From an uncultured Candidatus Melainabacteria bacterium (GTDB lineage: Bacteria > Cyanobacteriota > Vampirovibrionia > Gastranaerophilales > Gastranaerophilaceae): DNA of 64,000 nt. This document shows, in pieces, positions 1-9,957 of this stretch. The DNA lies in contig CATKZI010000004.1 in the NCBI GenBank assembly GCA_949841365.1, forward strand, positions 64,959 through 128,958, given 5' to 3'. The notes under the pieces were generated by a model. That model saw only the letters and a program-made list of their open reading frames with translations. It made no database searches and was not told where the DNA came from. Within the stretch, counting starts at the first letter, position 1; the number at the start of each line of letters is the position of its first letter. The position numbers and the translations under genes were made by a program.

Positions 1-2
1 AA

Positions 3-626
3 TTGACACGTGTCGGCTTAAGATGTGCACTAAATGCCAATGAAGACATAGATGTTGTAGCAGAAGCCGAAGATGCAATTGAGGGATTAAAGTATATCGA
101 AAGATATAAGCCTGATGTAGTGCTTATGGATTTGGGACTTCCGGGCATGAACGGTATTGAAGCTATGGTCAAATGTAAAGAGTTTAATTTTGATACAAAA
201 ATTATTGCTTTAACTTCCCATGACAGGTCAGAAGAAGTTATTTCGGCATTAAGTTCGGGAGCGAGCGCATATTGCATGAAAGACATTGACCCGAATAAAC
301 TTGCAGATGTTGTAAGAGATGTGTCAAAAGGTGTCTGCTGGCTTGATCCCGTTGTTGCTCAAATGACATTAAACGCATTGCCTAAAATTGATAATATAGG
401 TATTTTACCGGGGAAATCCAATCTTGACGGCCGAGTTCCGTTAACGGAAAGAGAGTTTGAAGTTTTAAAACACCTTGTTTCAGGGAAAAGTAATACTGAA
501 ATTGCAAAAGAATTAATTGTAAGTGTGCATACGGCAAAGGCGCATGTATGCTCAATTCTGCAAAAGATGTGCGTAAACGACCGTGTTCAAGCTGCGGTTA
601 AAGCTGTAAAAGAAGGTATGGTGTAA
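3..626 (+). CDS. NarL/LuxR-family response regulator (5' end probably outside window)
   Basis: REC domain (VVLMDLGLPGMNGIEA) plus C-terminal LuxR-type HTH (LTEREFEVLKHLVSGKSNTEIAKELIVSVHTAKAHV); ORF opens at the window edge. Confidence 0.9.
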   Translation: MTRVGLRCALNANEDIDVVAEAEDAIEGLKYIERYKPDVVLMDLGLPGMNGIEAMVKCKEFNFDTKIIALTSHDRSEEVISALSSGASAYCMKDIDPNKLADVVRDVSKGVCWLDPVVAQMTLNALPKIDNIGILPGKSNLDGRVPLTEREFEVLKHLVSGKSNTEIAKELIVSVHTAKAHVCSILQKMCVNDRVQAAVKAVKEGMV

Positions 627-628
627 AG

Positions 629-649
629 CTCCCGAAAGGGAGTTTTTTT
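629..649 (+). terminator. intrinsic terminator after response regulator
   Basis: ctcccgaaagggag hairpin followed by T7. Confidence 0.8.
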
Positions 650-719
650 ATATATCCCTCTTGAAAGTTTTTTGTTTTTTGTGTAAAATGTTAACAAGAG
701 AGAGATAGGAGTAAAATAA

Positions 720-3212
720 ATGTTCGAACGTTTTACGGAAAAAGCTATAAAAGTTATTATGCTTGCTCAGGAAGAAGCGCGCAGGCTTGGTCATAACTTT
801 GTCGGAACTGAGCAGGTACTGCTTGGTTTAATCGGCGAAGGTACAGGTGTTGCGGCTAAGACTTTAAAATCCATGGGTGTAACATTAAAAGATGCAAGAG
901 CGGAAGTTGAAAAAATTATCGGCAGAGGCTCAGGGTTTGTTGCGGTTGAAATTCCTTTCACACCGCGAGCAAAAAGAGTTCTTGAATTATCTTGGGATGA
1001 AGCAAGACAATTAGGTCATAATTATATCGGAACAGAACACCTTCTGTTAGGTTTAATCAGAGAAGGTGAAGGCGTTGCTGCTCGTGTTCTTGAAAATTTG
1101 GGAGTTGATTTGAATAAAATCAGAAGCAATGTTGTTAAAATGCTTGGCGAAAGCAAACCGCAATCGGTTTCATCAGGAAGCTCAAGTTCATCATCTTCAT
1201 CATCAGGCGGAAAAACAAAAACTCCGAGTTTGGATGAATTTGGTCGTGATTTGACACTTGCCGCTCAAGAGCTTAGACTTGACCCAGTTGTCGGCAGAGA
1301 AAAAGAAATTGAACGTGTTATTCAAATTCTTGCCCGCCGTACTAAAAACAACCCTGTACTTATCGGTGAACCTGGGGTTGGTAAAACTGCCGTTGCAGAA
1401 GGGTTGGCAATTAGAATTGTTAATGCGGAAGTTCCGGATATCCTTGACGGCAAAAAAGTTATTCAGCTTGATATGGGCTTGCTGGTTGCAGGTACTAAAT
1501 ATCGTGGTGAATTTGAAGAACGCTTGAAAAAAATCATGGATGAAATTCGTCAGGCAGGAAATATTATTCTTGTAATTGACGAAATGCATACACTTATCGG
1601 TGCCGGTGCCGCAGAAGGTGCTATTGATGCCGCTAACATTTTGAAACCCGCTTTATCAAGAGGTGAAATTCAAGTTATCGGTGCTACTACACTTGATGAA
1701 TATAGAAAATATGTTGAAAAAGATTCGGCTCTTGAACGTCGTTTCCAATCTGTATTAATTGATGAACCGTCAGAAGACGAATCAATTGAAATCATAAAAG
1801 GTTTGAAACCAAAATATGAGGAACACCACAAACTTATAATCTCTGATGATGCAATCGTTGCTGCGGTTAAATTGTCTAGCAAATATATCACAGACAGATT
1901 CTTGCCTGACAAAGCAATTGACGTAATTGATGAAGCTTCATCAAAAGTTCGTTTGAAAGTTTCTAATCTTTCACCTGAAGGAAAAGAGCTTGAAAAAGAA
2001 CTTCGCTCAATCATCAAAGAAAAAGAAGATGCTATAAGAAATCAAGAGTTTGAAAAAGCATCTCAACTTCGCGACGATGAAGCTGATATGAAAGACAGAA
2101 TTCGTGAAATGGCTCAACAATACAGAGAAGAACACGAAGCTAATAAACCGACTGTTACTGCTGAAAATGTTGCAGAAGTAATTGCAACAATGACAGGTGT
2201 TCCTGTAACAAAACTTACAGAAGGTGAAAGCGAAAGACTTCTTAAACTTGAAGATACATTACACGAAAGAGTTATCGGTCAGCATGATGCGGTTGTTGCT
2301 ATTTCTAAAGCTATCAGACGTGCAAGAGTTGGCTTGAAAGCTCCAAACAGACCTATCGGAAGTTTTATTTTCGCAGGTCCTACAGGTGTTGGTAAAACAG
2401 AACTTGCTAAATCATTAGCTGAAGCGGTATTCGGTTCTGAAGATAATATGATAAGAGTTGATATGTCAGAATTTATGGAAAAACATTCAACAGCAAAACT
2501 TATCGGTTCACCTCCGGGATACGTAGGCTATGACGACGGCGGTCACTTGACCGAACTTGTACGTAAAAAACCTTACAGCGTTATCTTGTTTGACGAAATC
2601 GAGAAAGCTCACCCTGATGTATTCAACATCATGTTGCAAATTCTTGATGACGGTCGTTTAACAGATGCTAAAGGACGCCACGTAAACTTTAAAAACACAA
2701 TCATTATTATGACTTCAAACGTTGGTGCAAGTATGATTACTACAACATCAAAACTCGGTTTCTCAACTGCTGAAGATGAATCTAAAGATAAATACGAAAA
2801 ACTCAAAGATACGGTTTCTGAAGAAATGAAAAAGGCTTTCAGACCTGAGTTCTTGAACCGTATTGATGAAACAATCGTATTCTCTCATCTGTCACAAGAA
2901 GAAATCAGACAAATCGTTGATTTGATGTTGAAAGACTTGTTCAAACGTCTTGCTGAACGTGAATTATCTATTGAAGTTACGGATGAAGTTAAAGATCATC
3001 TGGCTAAGAACGGTTACTCCGAAGCATACGGTGCAAGACCTTTAAGACGATTAATTCAGCGTAAAGTTGAAGATATGCTTGCAGAAGAAATTCTTTCAGG
3101 TAAATACACGGCAGGTGACACAATTGTATTGAAGCTTGTTGATGAAAAATTGACTTTTGATAAAAAAGTTAAGAGAGTAAAAAAAGAACAGCCTGAAGAA
3201 GCAGTTCAATAA
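720..3212 (+). CDS. clpC: ATP-dependent Clp protease ATP-binding subunit ClpC
   Basis: Two N-terminal Clp repeats, two AAA+ modules ([16 protein letters not shown]), UVR region, ClpB-like D2 C-terminus. Confidence 0.96.
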   Translation: MFERFTEKAIKVIMLAQEEARRLGHNFVGTEQVLLGLIGEGTGVAAKTLKSMGVTLKDARAEVEKIIGRGSGFVAVEIPFTPRAKRVLELSWDEARQLGHNYIGTEHLLLGLIREGEGVAARVLENLGVDLNKIRSNVVKMLGESKPQSVSSGSSSSSSSSSGGKTKTPSLDEFGRDLTLAAQELRLDPVVGREKEIERVIQILARRTKNNPVLIGEPGVGKTAVAEGLAIRIVNAEVPDILDGKKVIQLDMGLLVAGTKYRGEFEERLKKIMDEIRQAGNIILVIDEMHTLIGAGAAEGAIDAANILKPALSRGEIQVIGATTLDEYRKYVEKDSALERRFQSVLIDEPSEDESIEIIKGLKPKYEEHHKLIISDDAIVAAVKLSSKYITDRFLPDKAIDVIDEASSKVRLKVSNLSPEGKELEKELRSIIKEKEDAIRNQEFEKASQLRDDEADMKDRIREMAQQYREEHEANKPTVTAENVAEVIATMTGVPVTKLTEGESERLLKLEDTLHERVIGQHDAVVAISKAIRRARVGLKAPNRPIGSFIFAGPTGVGKTELAKSLAEAVFGSEDNMIRVDMSEFMEKHSTAKLIGSPPGYVGYDDGGHLTELVRKKPYSVILFDEIEKAHPDVFNIMLQILDDGRLTDAKGRHVNFKNTIIIMTSNVGASMITTTSKLGFSTAEDESKDKYEKLKDTVSEEMKKAFRPEFLNRIDETIVFSHLSQEEIRQIVDLMLKDLFKRLAERELSIEVTDEVKDHLAKNGYSEAYGARPLRRLIQRKVEDMLAEEILSGKYTAGDTIVLKLVDEKLTFDKKVKRVKKEQPEEAVQ

Positions 3213-3216
3213 AAAA

Positions 3217-3238
3217 AGAGCCGAAAGGCTCTTTTTTT
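3217..3238 (+). terminator. intrinsic terminator (possibly bidirectional) between clpC and convergent prepilin gene
   Basis: agagccgaaaggctct hairpin + T7. Confidence 0.8.
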
Positions 3239-4066
3239 ATGGTGTTAAGTTTGGTAATTTACCATATGTCAGAACATATAAAGTCGGTGTTTTTTCATCA
3301 AGCGGACATTTCTTTTTTATGTATGTCCAGGTTGTATAGCACATTCCGCCTGCCATTGAAGCTGATGACCAAGCATGCAGTGCAAATTCGCCGGAAAGAG
3401 CATGGTTACGAGAGCTTGAATATGAGCTTGAACTGCTTGTAAATACGAAAACATCTTTCCCAACTCTATTTGGACCTTGTTTCCCGTTAGCATCCATAAC
3501 AAAATATAATACAGAACCTCCGTTCGGGTCAAATGTGTTATGGCGGGTTATAGCAAGATTTACGCCATTGTTTAATTTGTAGAAACAAACATTTGAATTT
3601 AGGTGGTTACCGAAATTGTATGCAACGCTATGAACTGGATTGTTTGTTTTTTGTCCGTCAAGAGTGTATCCAAATTCAGGAAGCCAGCTTATTGCCTTTT
3701 TAGAGCCATTGGCTGGCACACAGGTTTTTTCAGTGTACTTAAAATATTTGTCCACCCAGCCCGCAATTGTTTCAATATCAGGAGCGCTGACAGTGTTATA
3801 ACAACTGGATACACCACAGCCTTGTTCTGAAATCATCATATTTACAGCATTGCCTAAAATAGAGTAAGTTTGTTTAACTTTTGCAACTACCACTTTTTCA
3901 AAATATTTAGCCTGTATTGCAGGTATGGTAATTGCTGCAACAACCCCTATAATCCCTAAAGTAATTAAGACCTCGGCAAGTGTGAATCCAACTTTAAAAT
4001 TTCCCCAAAACTCTAATAAGCTACGTACGTAGTGCTCGGGGGGGGGGCGATTCTGAGCTTTTTCAT
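3237..4066 (-). CDS. Type II secretion/type IV pilin-like prepilin, reading frame broken by a C10 tract (G10 on + strand) in the leader
   Basis: Minus-strand ATG at 4066 with RBS ggaggt gives MKKLRIAPPPSTTYVAY*; the pilin body GFTLAEVLITLGIIGVVAAITIPAIQ lies in another frame and would be joined if the tract were 11 (or 8) nt. ORF track only starts at an internal GTG (3893). Confidence 0.8.
4036..4058 (+). repeat. G10 directional motif, copy 1
   Basis: TC-G10-C-gat-TCTGAGC; tract 4038-4047. Confidence 0.85.
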
Positions 4067-4137
4067 AAATTAATACCTCCGAATTTATTATTGATGATTT
4101 TTAGGGTTTTGTCAAGTTTTGTGGTATATTATGTAAT

Positions 4138-5379
4138 ATGGCAAAGTATAAATATAAAGCGTTACAAAATAATACCCAAATCGTTGAGGGCGAAGTTGAA
4201 GCTCAGAGTCTAAGAGAAGCTCGTGAGCTTATTCGCAAACTCGGGTTTATACCAACTAAGGTTTATACGGAAGATACACCTCAAACACAGGTGCAAATTG
4301 TAACAAAACAGGAAAAAAGTACTGCTAAAGTTTCAATAAAGCATTTGTCTTTGACGCAGAAAATAAATTTTACATCTCAATTGGAAACTCTTTTGTCTGC
4401 TGGAATTCCTATATTGGAAGCATTACAGACTATTGAAAATAATTCTCCTGATGCTAAACTTAAAACTATCAGTCTTAATCTTAGAATAGGGATTATGTCG
4501 GGGTTAACTTTTGCACAGGCTTTAAACAGTTTGTACGGACAAGTTTTTGGTTCTGTTTATTCGGGACTTGTTAAAACCGGCGAAGATGCCGGCGAACTTG
4601 AAGCGACTTTACAAAGAATGCTTGTAATGCTTAGAAAGCAGGATGCTATTAAGGGTAAAATTGTCAATGCTTCAATTTATCCGGGAGTTTTGCTTACAAT
4701 GATGACAGGACTTTTGATTTTGTTTGCAAAATTTGTTTTCCCGAGATTCGCAGATATAATGGCTTTTAACGGCGCGGATTTGCCGCTTATGGCACAGTCA
4801 ATTATGGGATTTTTCAATTTTATTGATAACTTTTGGTGGCTTGTTTTAATGATTATAGGTGCAGTTTGTTATGTGTTGGTTAATATGTTTAAAAATCCGC
4901 AAATAAAAAGCAAATGGGACGAATTTGTATTGAAAATTCCCGTTGTATCGGATTTTATCACTTATATAAATTTGTCAAACTTTATGACAGTAATGCATAT
5001 TTCTTACGATGCAGGTGTGCCTATTATGTCAGGGTTGGAACTTGCCAATAAGACTGTCGGAAATTACACAATAAAATCTAAGATATTTACTTCGGTAAAT
5101 CTTGTTCGTGCAGGAAAAAGTCTGACGGAAGCTTTTCAAAGAACTCTGGTCATTCCGCAGGAATTGGTTTCAATGATTAGTGCAGGAGAAAAGTCGGGAA
5201 CACTTGGAAAAATGTTCCATGACTGTGCAAATGTTATTGATAAAAAAGTTGATATGGCTCTGGAAGCTTTGACAAAGTTATTTGAACCTGCAGTAATATT
5301 GATAATGGGCGGGGCGGTATTGTTTATTGCGCTTGCATTTATGCAGGCATATTTTGGTATGCTCGGCTCTCTCTTTTAG
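4138..5379 (+). CDS. Type II secretion system F / type IV pilus inner-membrane platform protein (GspF/PilC family)
   Basis: KYKYKALQ.. N-terminus and two T2SSF domains (FTSQLETLLSAGIPILEALQTIE; NFMTVMHISYDAGVPIMSGLE). Confidence 0.93.
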   Translation: MAKYKYKALQNNTQIVEGEVEAQSLREARELIRKLGFIPTKVYTEDTPQTQVQIVTKQEKSTAKVSIKHLSLTQKINFTSQLETLLSAGIPILEALQTIENNSPDAKLKTISLNLRIGIMSGLTFAQALNSLYGQVFGSVYSGLVKTGEDAGELEATLQRMLVMLRKQDAIKGKIVNASIYPGVLLTMMTGLLILFAKFVFPRFADIMAFNGADLPLMAQSIMGFFNFIDNFWWLVLMIIGAVCYVLVNMFKNPQIKSKWDEFVLKIPVVSDFITYINLSNFMTVMHISYDAGVPIMSGLELANKTVGNYTIKSKIFTSVNLVRAGKSLTEAFQRTLVIPQELVSMISAGEKSGTLGKMFHDCANVIDKKVDMALEALTKLFEPAVILIMGGAVLFIALAFMQAYFGMLGSLF

Positions 5380-5473
5380 TGCTACGCACGTAGCCACATG
5401 GACTATGGAGTGATTTTAGAAGTTGTTGTGAATACCTTAGCAATTTTTATTATGTTTGTGTTTTTATATTAAT

Positions 5474-6706
5474 ATGATTGATGCAATTGGGAAAAATGTA
5501 AATTTATATGCATATAAACCTCAGCAGAGTAAAGTTAATTTTACCGCTCAGCCTGATGAATTTGTAAAACAAGACGATAATAAAGAGGAGAAAAAAGGAC
5601 TTTCCAAAAAGGCTAAATGGGGTATTGCAGGCGGTATTGGCGTTGGTGCATTAATCGCATTTTATATTGCAAAAGGTAAGTTTACAGAAGCCAAAAAGCT
5701 TGCCGAAAATATTGACTTTAAACCTGCTCAAACAATTGAGGAAGCAATAGAATTTGGTAAAAAACATTTAGGCATAAGAAGTTATACAGGTTTTGAAGCG
5801 AAAGATATTGAGGTTATAAACTGGGTTAACGAGGGGCTTGTGAATACATCTAACAAGATGAAAGGTAGTTTAAGAATGCCAAAAGATATCGTTTATACTG
5901 ATCAGCTTGGTGAAAATACACTCGCAGGTGTAGTTACAGAAAAAGGCAAATACGAAGGTTGGTTCGGCGTAAATAAAAAGATATTTGATAATATTGATAA
6001 ATCTATAGAAAAATCTATAGATAATTTGGAGGATGTTATAAAATTCGTTAAAAAAGATAATGGCAAATGGGCTTTTATTAAGCATCCAATTATTGCAGAA
6101 GACGATGCTCAAGAGTTTGCAAAACAGTTTGTAAAATATAAAGAAGGTAGTTTTACGTTCAAACAAAAATTAGATTTTTATGCGTCATTAGATGTTTTGC
6201 ATAATAGAATTAATTCGTATAATGAAGTTCCGTTTAATACTATAAAACAGCTTCTAAAACAAGAAAATGTTAAAAAGTTTTGTGAAGATAATAATATTCT
6301 TACTGATTTAGAAAAAATAAAACTTTTATCAAAAGAAGAACAACATAAAATTATACAAAGTATGATAAATAATGGTGTTGAATTTAAAATAGGTTTTGAT
6401 ATTAAATCTTTGTCTGCGTTTGATACTATTTATCATGAAATGGGGCATATTCAGGATATGACACCAAGATGTTTGACTACTGATAAGTATAAATTTGATT
6501 ATTCAAAATATTCTGATGAATTAAAAGCATGGGTTGATAATCAAGAAAATATGCAAATCGCTAACCGAGTATCCGAATATGCAAGCCACGGACCGGGTGA
6601 ATTTATTGCCGAAACTTTTGCAAGAATGATTCAAGGCAATAAACTTCCCGATGAAGTTCTTGCTTTGTATAAAAAACTTAAAGGTCCTGCAGTTCCCGGA
6701 TACTAA
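5474..6706 (+). CDS. Membrane-anchored putative zinc metallopeptidase-like protein
   Basis: ORF 5456-6706 with ATG at 5474; N-terminal TM (WGIAGGIGVGALIAFYIA) and HExxH-type motif YHEMGHIQDM. Confidence 0.6.
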   Translation: MIDAIGKNVNLYAYKPQQSKVNFTAQPDEFVKQDDNKEEKKGLSKKAKWGIAGGIGVGALIAFYIAKGKFTEAKKLAENIDFKPAQTIEEAIEFGKKHLGIRSYTGFEAKDIEVINWVNEGLVNTSNKMKGSLRMPKDIVYTDQLGENTLAGVVTEKGKYEGWFGVNKKIFDNIDKSIEKSIDNLEDVIKFVKKDNGKWAFIKHPIIAEDDAQEFAKQFVKYKEGSFTFKQKLDFYASLDVLHNRINSYNEVPFNTIKQLLKQENVKKFCEDNNILTDLEKIKLLSKEEQHKIIQSMINNGVEFKIGFDIKSLSAFDTIYHEMGHIQDMTPRCLTTDKYKFDYSKYSDELKAWVDNQENMQIANRVSEYASHGPGEFIAETFARMIQGNKLPDEVLALYKKLKGPAVPGY

Positions 6707-8103
6707 CGTTTGCTGAACCAACCGATAATTTTATCTAACAAGCCTTCATCTTCGCTCATTTCAGTGTTAGCAAGTTTGTTCAATTTGGCTTGAATTTTTT
6801 CGTAATCAGGGTTGCCTTTGCCGATTTCAAGGTATTTTTCATAGCATTCAACAGCATTCGGTTTGTTGTGGCATTTTTCGTAAGCTTCGCCGAGCTTTCT
6901 CACAACTGTTGAATTTCTCTTATCAAGTTTATAAAGTTTCAAAAGATATTCTGCCTGCATGCCGTAATCGCCGATGCTTTCTCTGAAATCTGCAAGTTTT
7001 TCCAATGCTTTTTTGTCAGTTTCGTCAAGCTTTGAAATTCTTTCGTAGAACTCCATAGCATGGTTTCTATCGTTATTTTCTTCTAAAAGCATAGCAAGTG
7101 TATTTAATAAATCCAAATCGTCGCCTTTGAGCTGGTATGCGTTTAAGAATTCATTTATTGCAATGTCTTTATTTCCGCGCACTAAATTGTATTTGCCCCA
7201 GTTTAAATGAGCGTTGTAATCGTCATTTTGTTCTTCAAAGATTAATGCGCGCATTTGATAGGTTAATGGCGAATTCTTTTCAGCTTTATCAAATTCCTCA
7301 ACGCTTTCAAGTGCTTTATCATATTCACCGTTCATATAGAAATATTGAGCTTTAAGCGAGTGGTATTGTGCAATGTGACCGTATTGGCTTTCCATTTTCT
7401 CTAATTTTTCAAATGCTTCTGATTTTTTGTCCATATCTAAAAGGCATCTTACTTTTGTAAGTTCATCTGATGTTACTTCAAATGCTTTTTCGCTGTCACC
7501 GTTTTTAACATAAAGATCTGCTAAAGCTTCTTTGATATTTGTAGTGTCAAAACCTGATTTTCTGGCACGTTCAAGTACTTCTATGGCACTTGGCAAAGCA
7601 TTTTCTTTTAGATAAAGATTTGATAGTTTTGTATAAACTTCTTCGTGTGTATTTTCGTAATCGATTACTTTTAAATATTCGTCGATTGCTTTCAGATTGT
7701 TTCCTTCCTGCTCCAAAAGTGTTGCGAGTACAAATCTTGCGTTTATCATATCGCTGTCAGTTTGAGCACAGTTAACAGCTTTTCTGTAATCGTTGATTGC
7801 ATGTTCGAGTTTATGGTCAACAGTGTGGAGATTTCCGCGATATACGTAATATTTGTATTTGTCGGTTGTTACGTAAATATCCATAAGCTGTTCGTATGCA
7901 AGAATATTTGTTGCATCAGCTTCCAGAATTTTGGAGTAATATTCAGCGGCTTCTTCTTTGTTATCAAGAAGCATTGAAAGGTGTCCCAAGCGTTCAAGAA
8001 GGCTTAAATCTCTCGGATTTCTTTCATAAAGTTTTTTGTATTCATCGTAAGCTTGTGTATATTGTTCGTTTTCTTCGTATTGTTCAGCTAATTGTAAGCT
8101 CAT
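6703..8103 (-). CDS. TPR-repeat protein
   Basis: Successive TPR-like helices (EQYTQAYDEYKKLYERNPRDLSLLERLGHL...). Confidence 0.85.
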   Translation of the reverse strand: MSLQLAEQYEENEQYTQAYDEYKKLYERNPRDLSLLERLGHLSMLLDNKEEAAEYYSKILEADATNILAYEQLMDIYVTTDKYKYYVYRGNLHTVDHKLEHAINDYRKAVNCAQTDSDMINARFVLATLLEQEGNNLKAIDEYLKVIDYENTHEEVYTKLSNLYLKENALPSAIEVLERARKSGFDTTNIKEALADLYVKNGDSEKAFEVTSDELTKVRCLLDMDKKSEAFEKLEKMESQYGHIAQYHSLKAQYFYMNGEYDKALESVEEFDKAEKNSPLTYQMRALIFEEQNDDYNAHLNWGKYNLVRGNKDIAINEFLNAYQLKGDDLDLLNTLAMLLEENNDRNHAMEFYERISKLDETDKKALEKLADFRESIGDYGMQAEYLLKLYKLDKRNSTVVRKLGEAYEKCHNKPNAVECYEKYLEIGKGNPDYEKIQAKLNKLANTEMSEDEGLLDKIIGWFSKR

Positions 8104-8159
8104 ATTATTACTCCTTTTAGTTTAATTATATCTGAAAAATGCTAAAGACAATAACCCGA

Positions 8160-8699
8160 CTAATTAAACTTATTCTGTGTTTTTTCAATTCCGTTTTCAA
8201 GATAAAATTTAACGGCTTCTATTGATTTTTTGAGAACGTTTTTCAACAGGTCATGCTGTTCTTTGGGAAAATTCCCGAGAACGTAGTTTTCTGACGGAAT
8301 ATTTGGTTGTGGTCCGATACCGATTTTTAATCTGTCAAAGTTTTTTGTTCCGACATGCTGAATAATTGATTTAATTCCGTTGTGCCCGCCATCTGAACCG
8401 TTTGCTCTAAATCTAATTCTGCCCAAATCAAGTGCAATGTCGTCATAAATTATCAAAATATCATCAATTTTGTAATAATCCATTACGGCACGTATAGCTT
8501 CCCCGGAGAGGTTCATATAAGTTGTCGGCTTAATAAATACTAAATCGCCCTGTTTTGCAATAAAGCATTTGAGTTTTTTGTCCTCTTTGAATGAAAAACC
8601 ATCATCCAAAGCCCATTTGTCCAATACCATAAAACCCGCATTGTGGCGCGTAAAACAGTATTTTTCACCGATATTTCCAAGTCCTGCTATTAATTTCAT
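8160..8699 (-). CDS. pth: Peptidyl-tRNA hydrolase
   Basis: MKLIAGLGNIGEKYCFTRHNAGFMVLD, KPTTYMNLSGEA, YDDIALDLGRIRFRANGSDGGHNGIKSI. Confidence 0.97.
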   Translation of the reverse strand: MKLIAGLGNIGEKYCFTRHNAGFMVLDKWALDDGFSFKEDKKLKCFIAKQGDLVFIKPTTYMNLSGEAIRAVMDYYKIDDILIIYDDIALDLGRIRFRANGSDGGHNGIKSIIQHVGTKNFDRLKIGIGPQPNIPSENYVLGNFPKEQHDLLKNVLKKSIEAVKFYLENGIEKTQNKFN

Positions 8700-8899
8700 T
8701 TTTTACCCTTTTTACTTGTTTTTGCAATATTTGAACAACTTCAGTTAGTCACTTCGCTTATATATAAATATTGTCTGCTATCAAAATTAAATCAAAACGC
8801 TCGTTCCCGTTTTTCCCATATTCATATTTTAACCTAAATAAATATTACCGTCCCTGCTTACCGCACTTTCGCTTAACAAAATGATATAAACAATTTATT

Positions 8900-9493
8900 T
8901 TGAAAATGCTTAAAGATGAGGATAAAAACATGAAAAACAAGCCTATAATACAAGAGAAAAGTTCCGAAAAAGTTGCTAAATTTTTAGAGAAAAACGCACT
9001 GCATAAAAAAGATTTTGCAGAAATGATAGGTGTTACTCTTTCTTATGTCTATAATTTAATAGATAATTCAATTCCGTTTTCTACCCGCGGAACAACTTTG
9101 GAAAGAATTGCAATTGTCATGGAAATTGAACCTGAGGAATTTGAAGAATATAAAATTCCTCAAGAACCTATTTTAATTGATGATTCAATCGAGTTTTTTA
9201 AAGATGTCATGAAAGAAAAAGGCATGTCTGTTGTAAGTTTTTTAAAATCTTTTCCGCGCAAAAAACGTCTTGATATAGTTGACATGCTAAGAGGAACTCT
9301 GCCTGTTCCGATTGACTTTAAAGAACTTACAATGATTGCACAGGTTCTGGATTTGAGCAAAGATGACGTTTATTCAATGTGGGAAAAAAGGGTTAAACAG
9401 GTGCTTGAAAGTAACGGTATGAATATATATTCCAACGCTGCTCTGATAAATACAATGTTTGATTGTGCTAAAAAACATATTAATTTAAAATAA
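8900..9493 (+). CDS. XRE/HTH-like DNA-binding protein
   Basis: HTH-like segment KDFAEMIGVTLSYVYNLIDNSIPFSTRGTTLERIA and a second degenerate copy. Confidence 0.6.
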   Translation: MKMLKDEDKNMKNKPIIQEKSSEKVAKFLEKNALHKKDFAEMIGVTLSYVYNLIDNSIPFSTRGTTLERIAIVMEIEPEEFEEYKIPQEPILIDDSIEFFKDVMKEKGMSVVSFLKSFPRKKRLDIVDMLRGTLPVPIDFKELTMIAQVLDLSKDDVYSMWEKRVKQVLESNGMNIYSNAALINTMFDCAKKHINLK

Positions 9494-9519
9494 TTACGGC
9501 AAGAGCCGTAATTTTTTTT
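9494..9519 (+). terminator. intrinsic terminator
   Basis: attacggcaagagccgtaat hairpin + T tract. Confidence 0.75.
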
Positions 9520-9529
9520 GACAAAACTG

Positions 9530-9558
9530 TTGACATTAAAATTTGTTCTTGCTAATAT
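9530..9558 (+). promoter_or_regulatory. sigma70-type promoter for tRNA-Lys
   Basis: TTGACA - 17 nt - TAATAT. Confidence 0.8.
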
Positions 9559-9589
9559 TAAATCACTGACGAAATGAATAGCATAATTT

Positions 9590-9662
9590 GCGCTTGTAGC
9601 TCAGCAGGTAGAGCACTCCCCTTTTAAGGGATAGGTCGCGCGTTCGAATCGCGCCAAGCGCA
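9590..9662 (+). tRNA. tRNA-Lys (TTT)
   Basis: Acceptor gcgcttg/caagcgc, anticodon loop cTTTTaa, TTCGAAT T-loop. Confidence 0.93.
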
Positions 9663-9866
9663 TAAAAATAGAGAATCGGTTTATCTGGTTCTCTATTTTT
9701 ATAATCTTAGGTAACGATGAGTACGGATTTTGCGTTCGGCGGATTTGCGGACGGATAAAACGAAGTGAAATCCGGATAGCGAGTAAATTGAGCTAACTGT
9801 GGCGAAGCCACAAAAGCGAGACTTTACGAGCGTGGAGCAAATCCAAGACCAATCGCGCCAAGCGCA
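9647..9866 (+). repeat. Direct repeat of tRNA-Lys 3' end (aatcgcgccaagcgca) at 9647-9662 and 9851-9866 flanking a noncoding spacer of about 190 bp
   Basis: 16-bp identity read directly; second copy lacks the rest of the tRNA. Confidence 0.85.
9664..9700 (+). terminator. terminator after tRNA-Lys
   Basis: aaaaatagagaatcggtttatctggttctctattttt inverted repeat. Confidence 0.75.
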
Positions 9867-9903
9867 AAATAAAAGAGAGGTTGAGACCTCTCTTTTATTT
9901 TAT
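9867..9903 (+). terminator. terminator after second tRNA-end copy
   Basis: aaaataaaagagaggttgagacctctcttttatttt inverted repeat. Confidence 0.7.
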
Positions 9904-9957
9904 AGTTGAAAAATCTTAGGAAATAGTATAACATTACATATAAAAGGAGTGAGATTT

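Noticed and set aside
4038-4047. Treating the G10 tracts purely as sequencing artefacts (e.g. two-colour poly-G)
   Set aside because: Two tracts keep long ORFs exactly in frame, flanks are shared, and interrupted variants exist; cannot be fully excluded without reads, so kept as a refutation test rather than the explanation.
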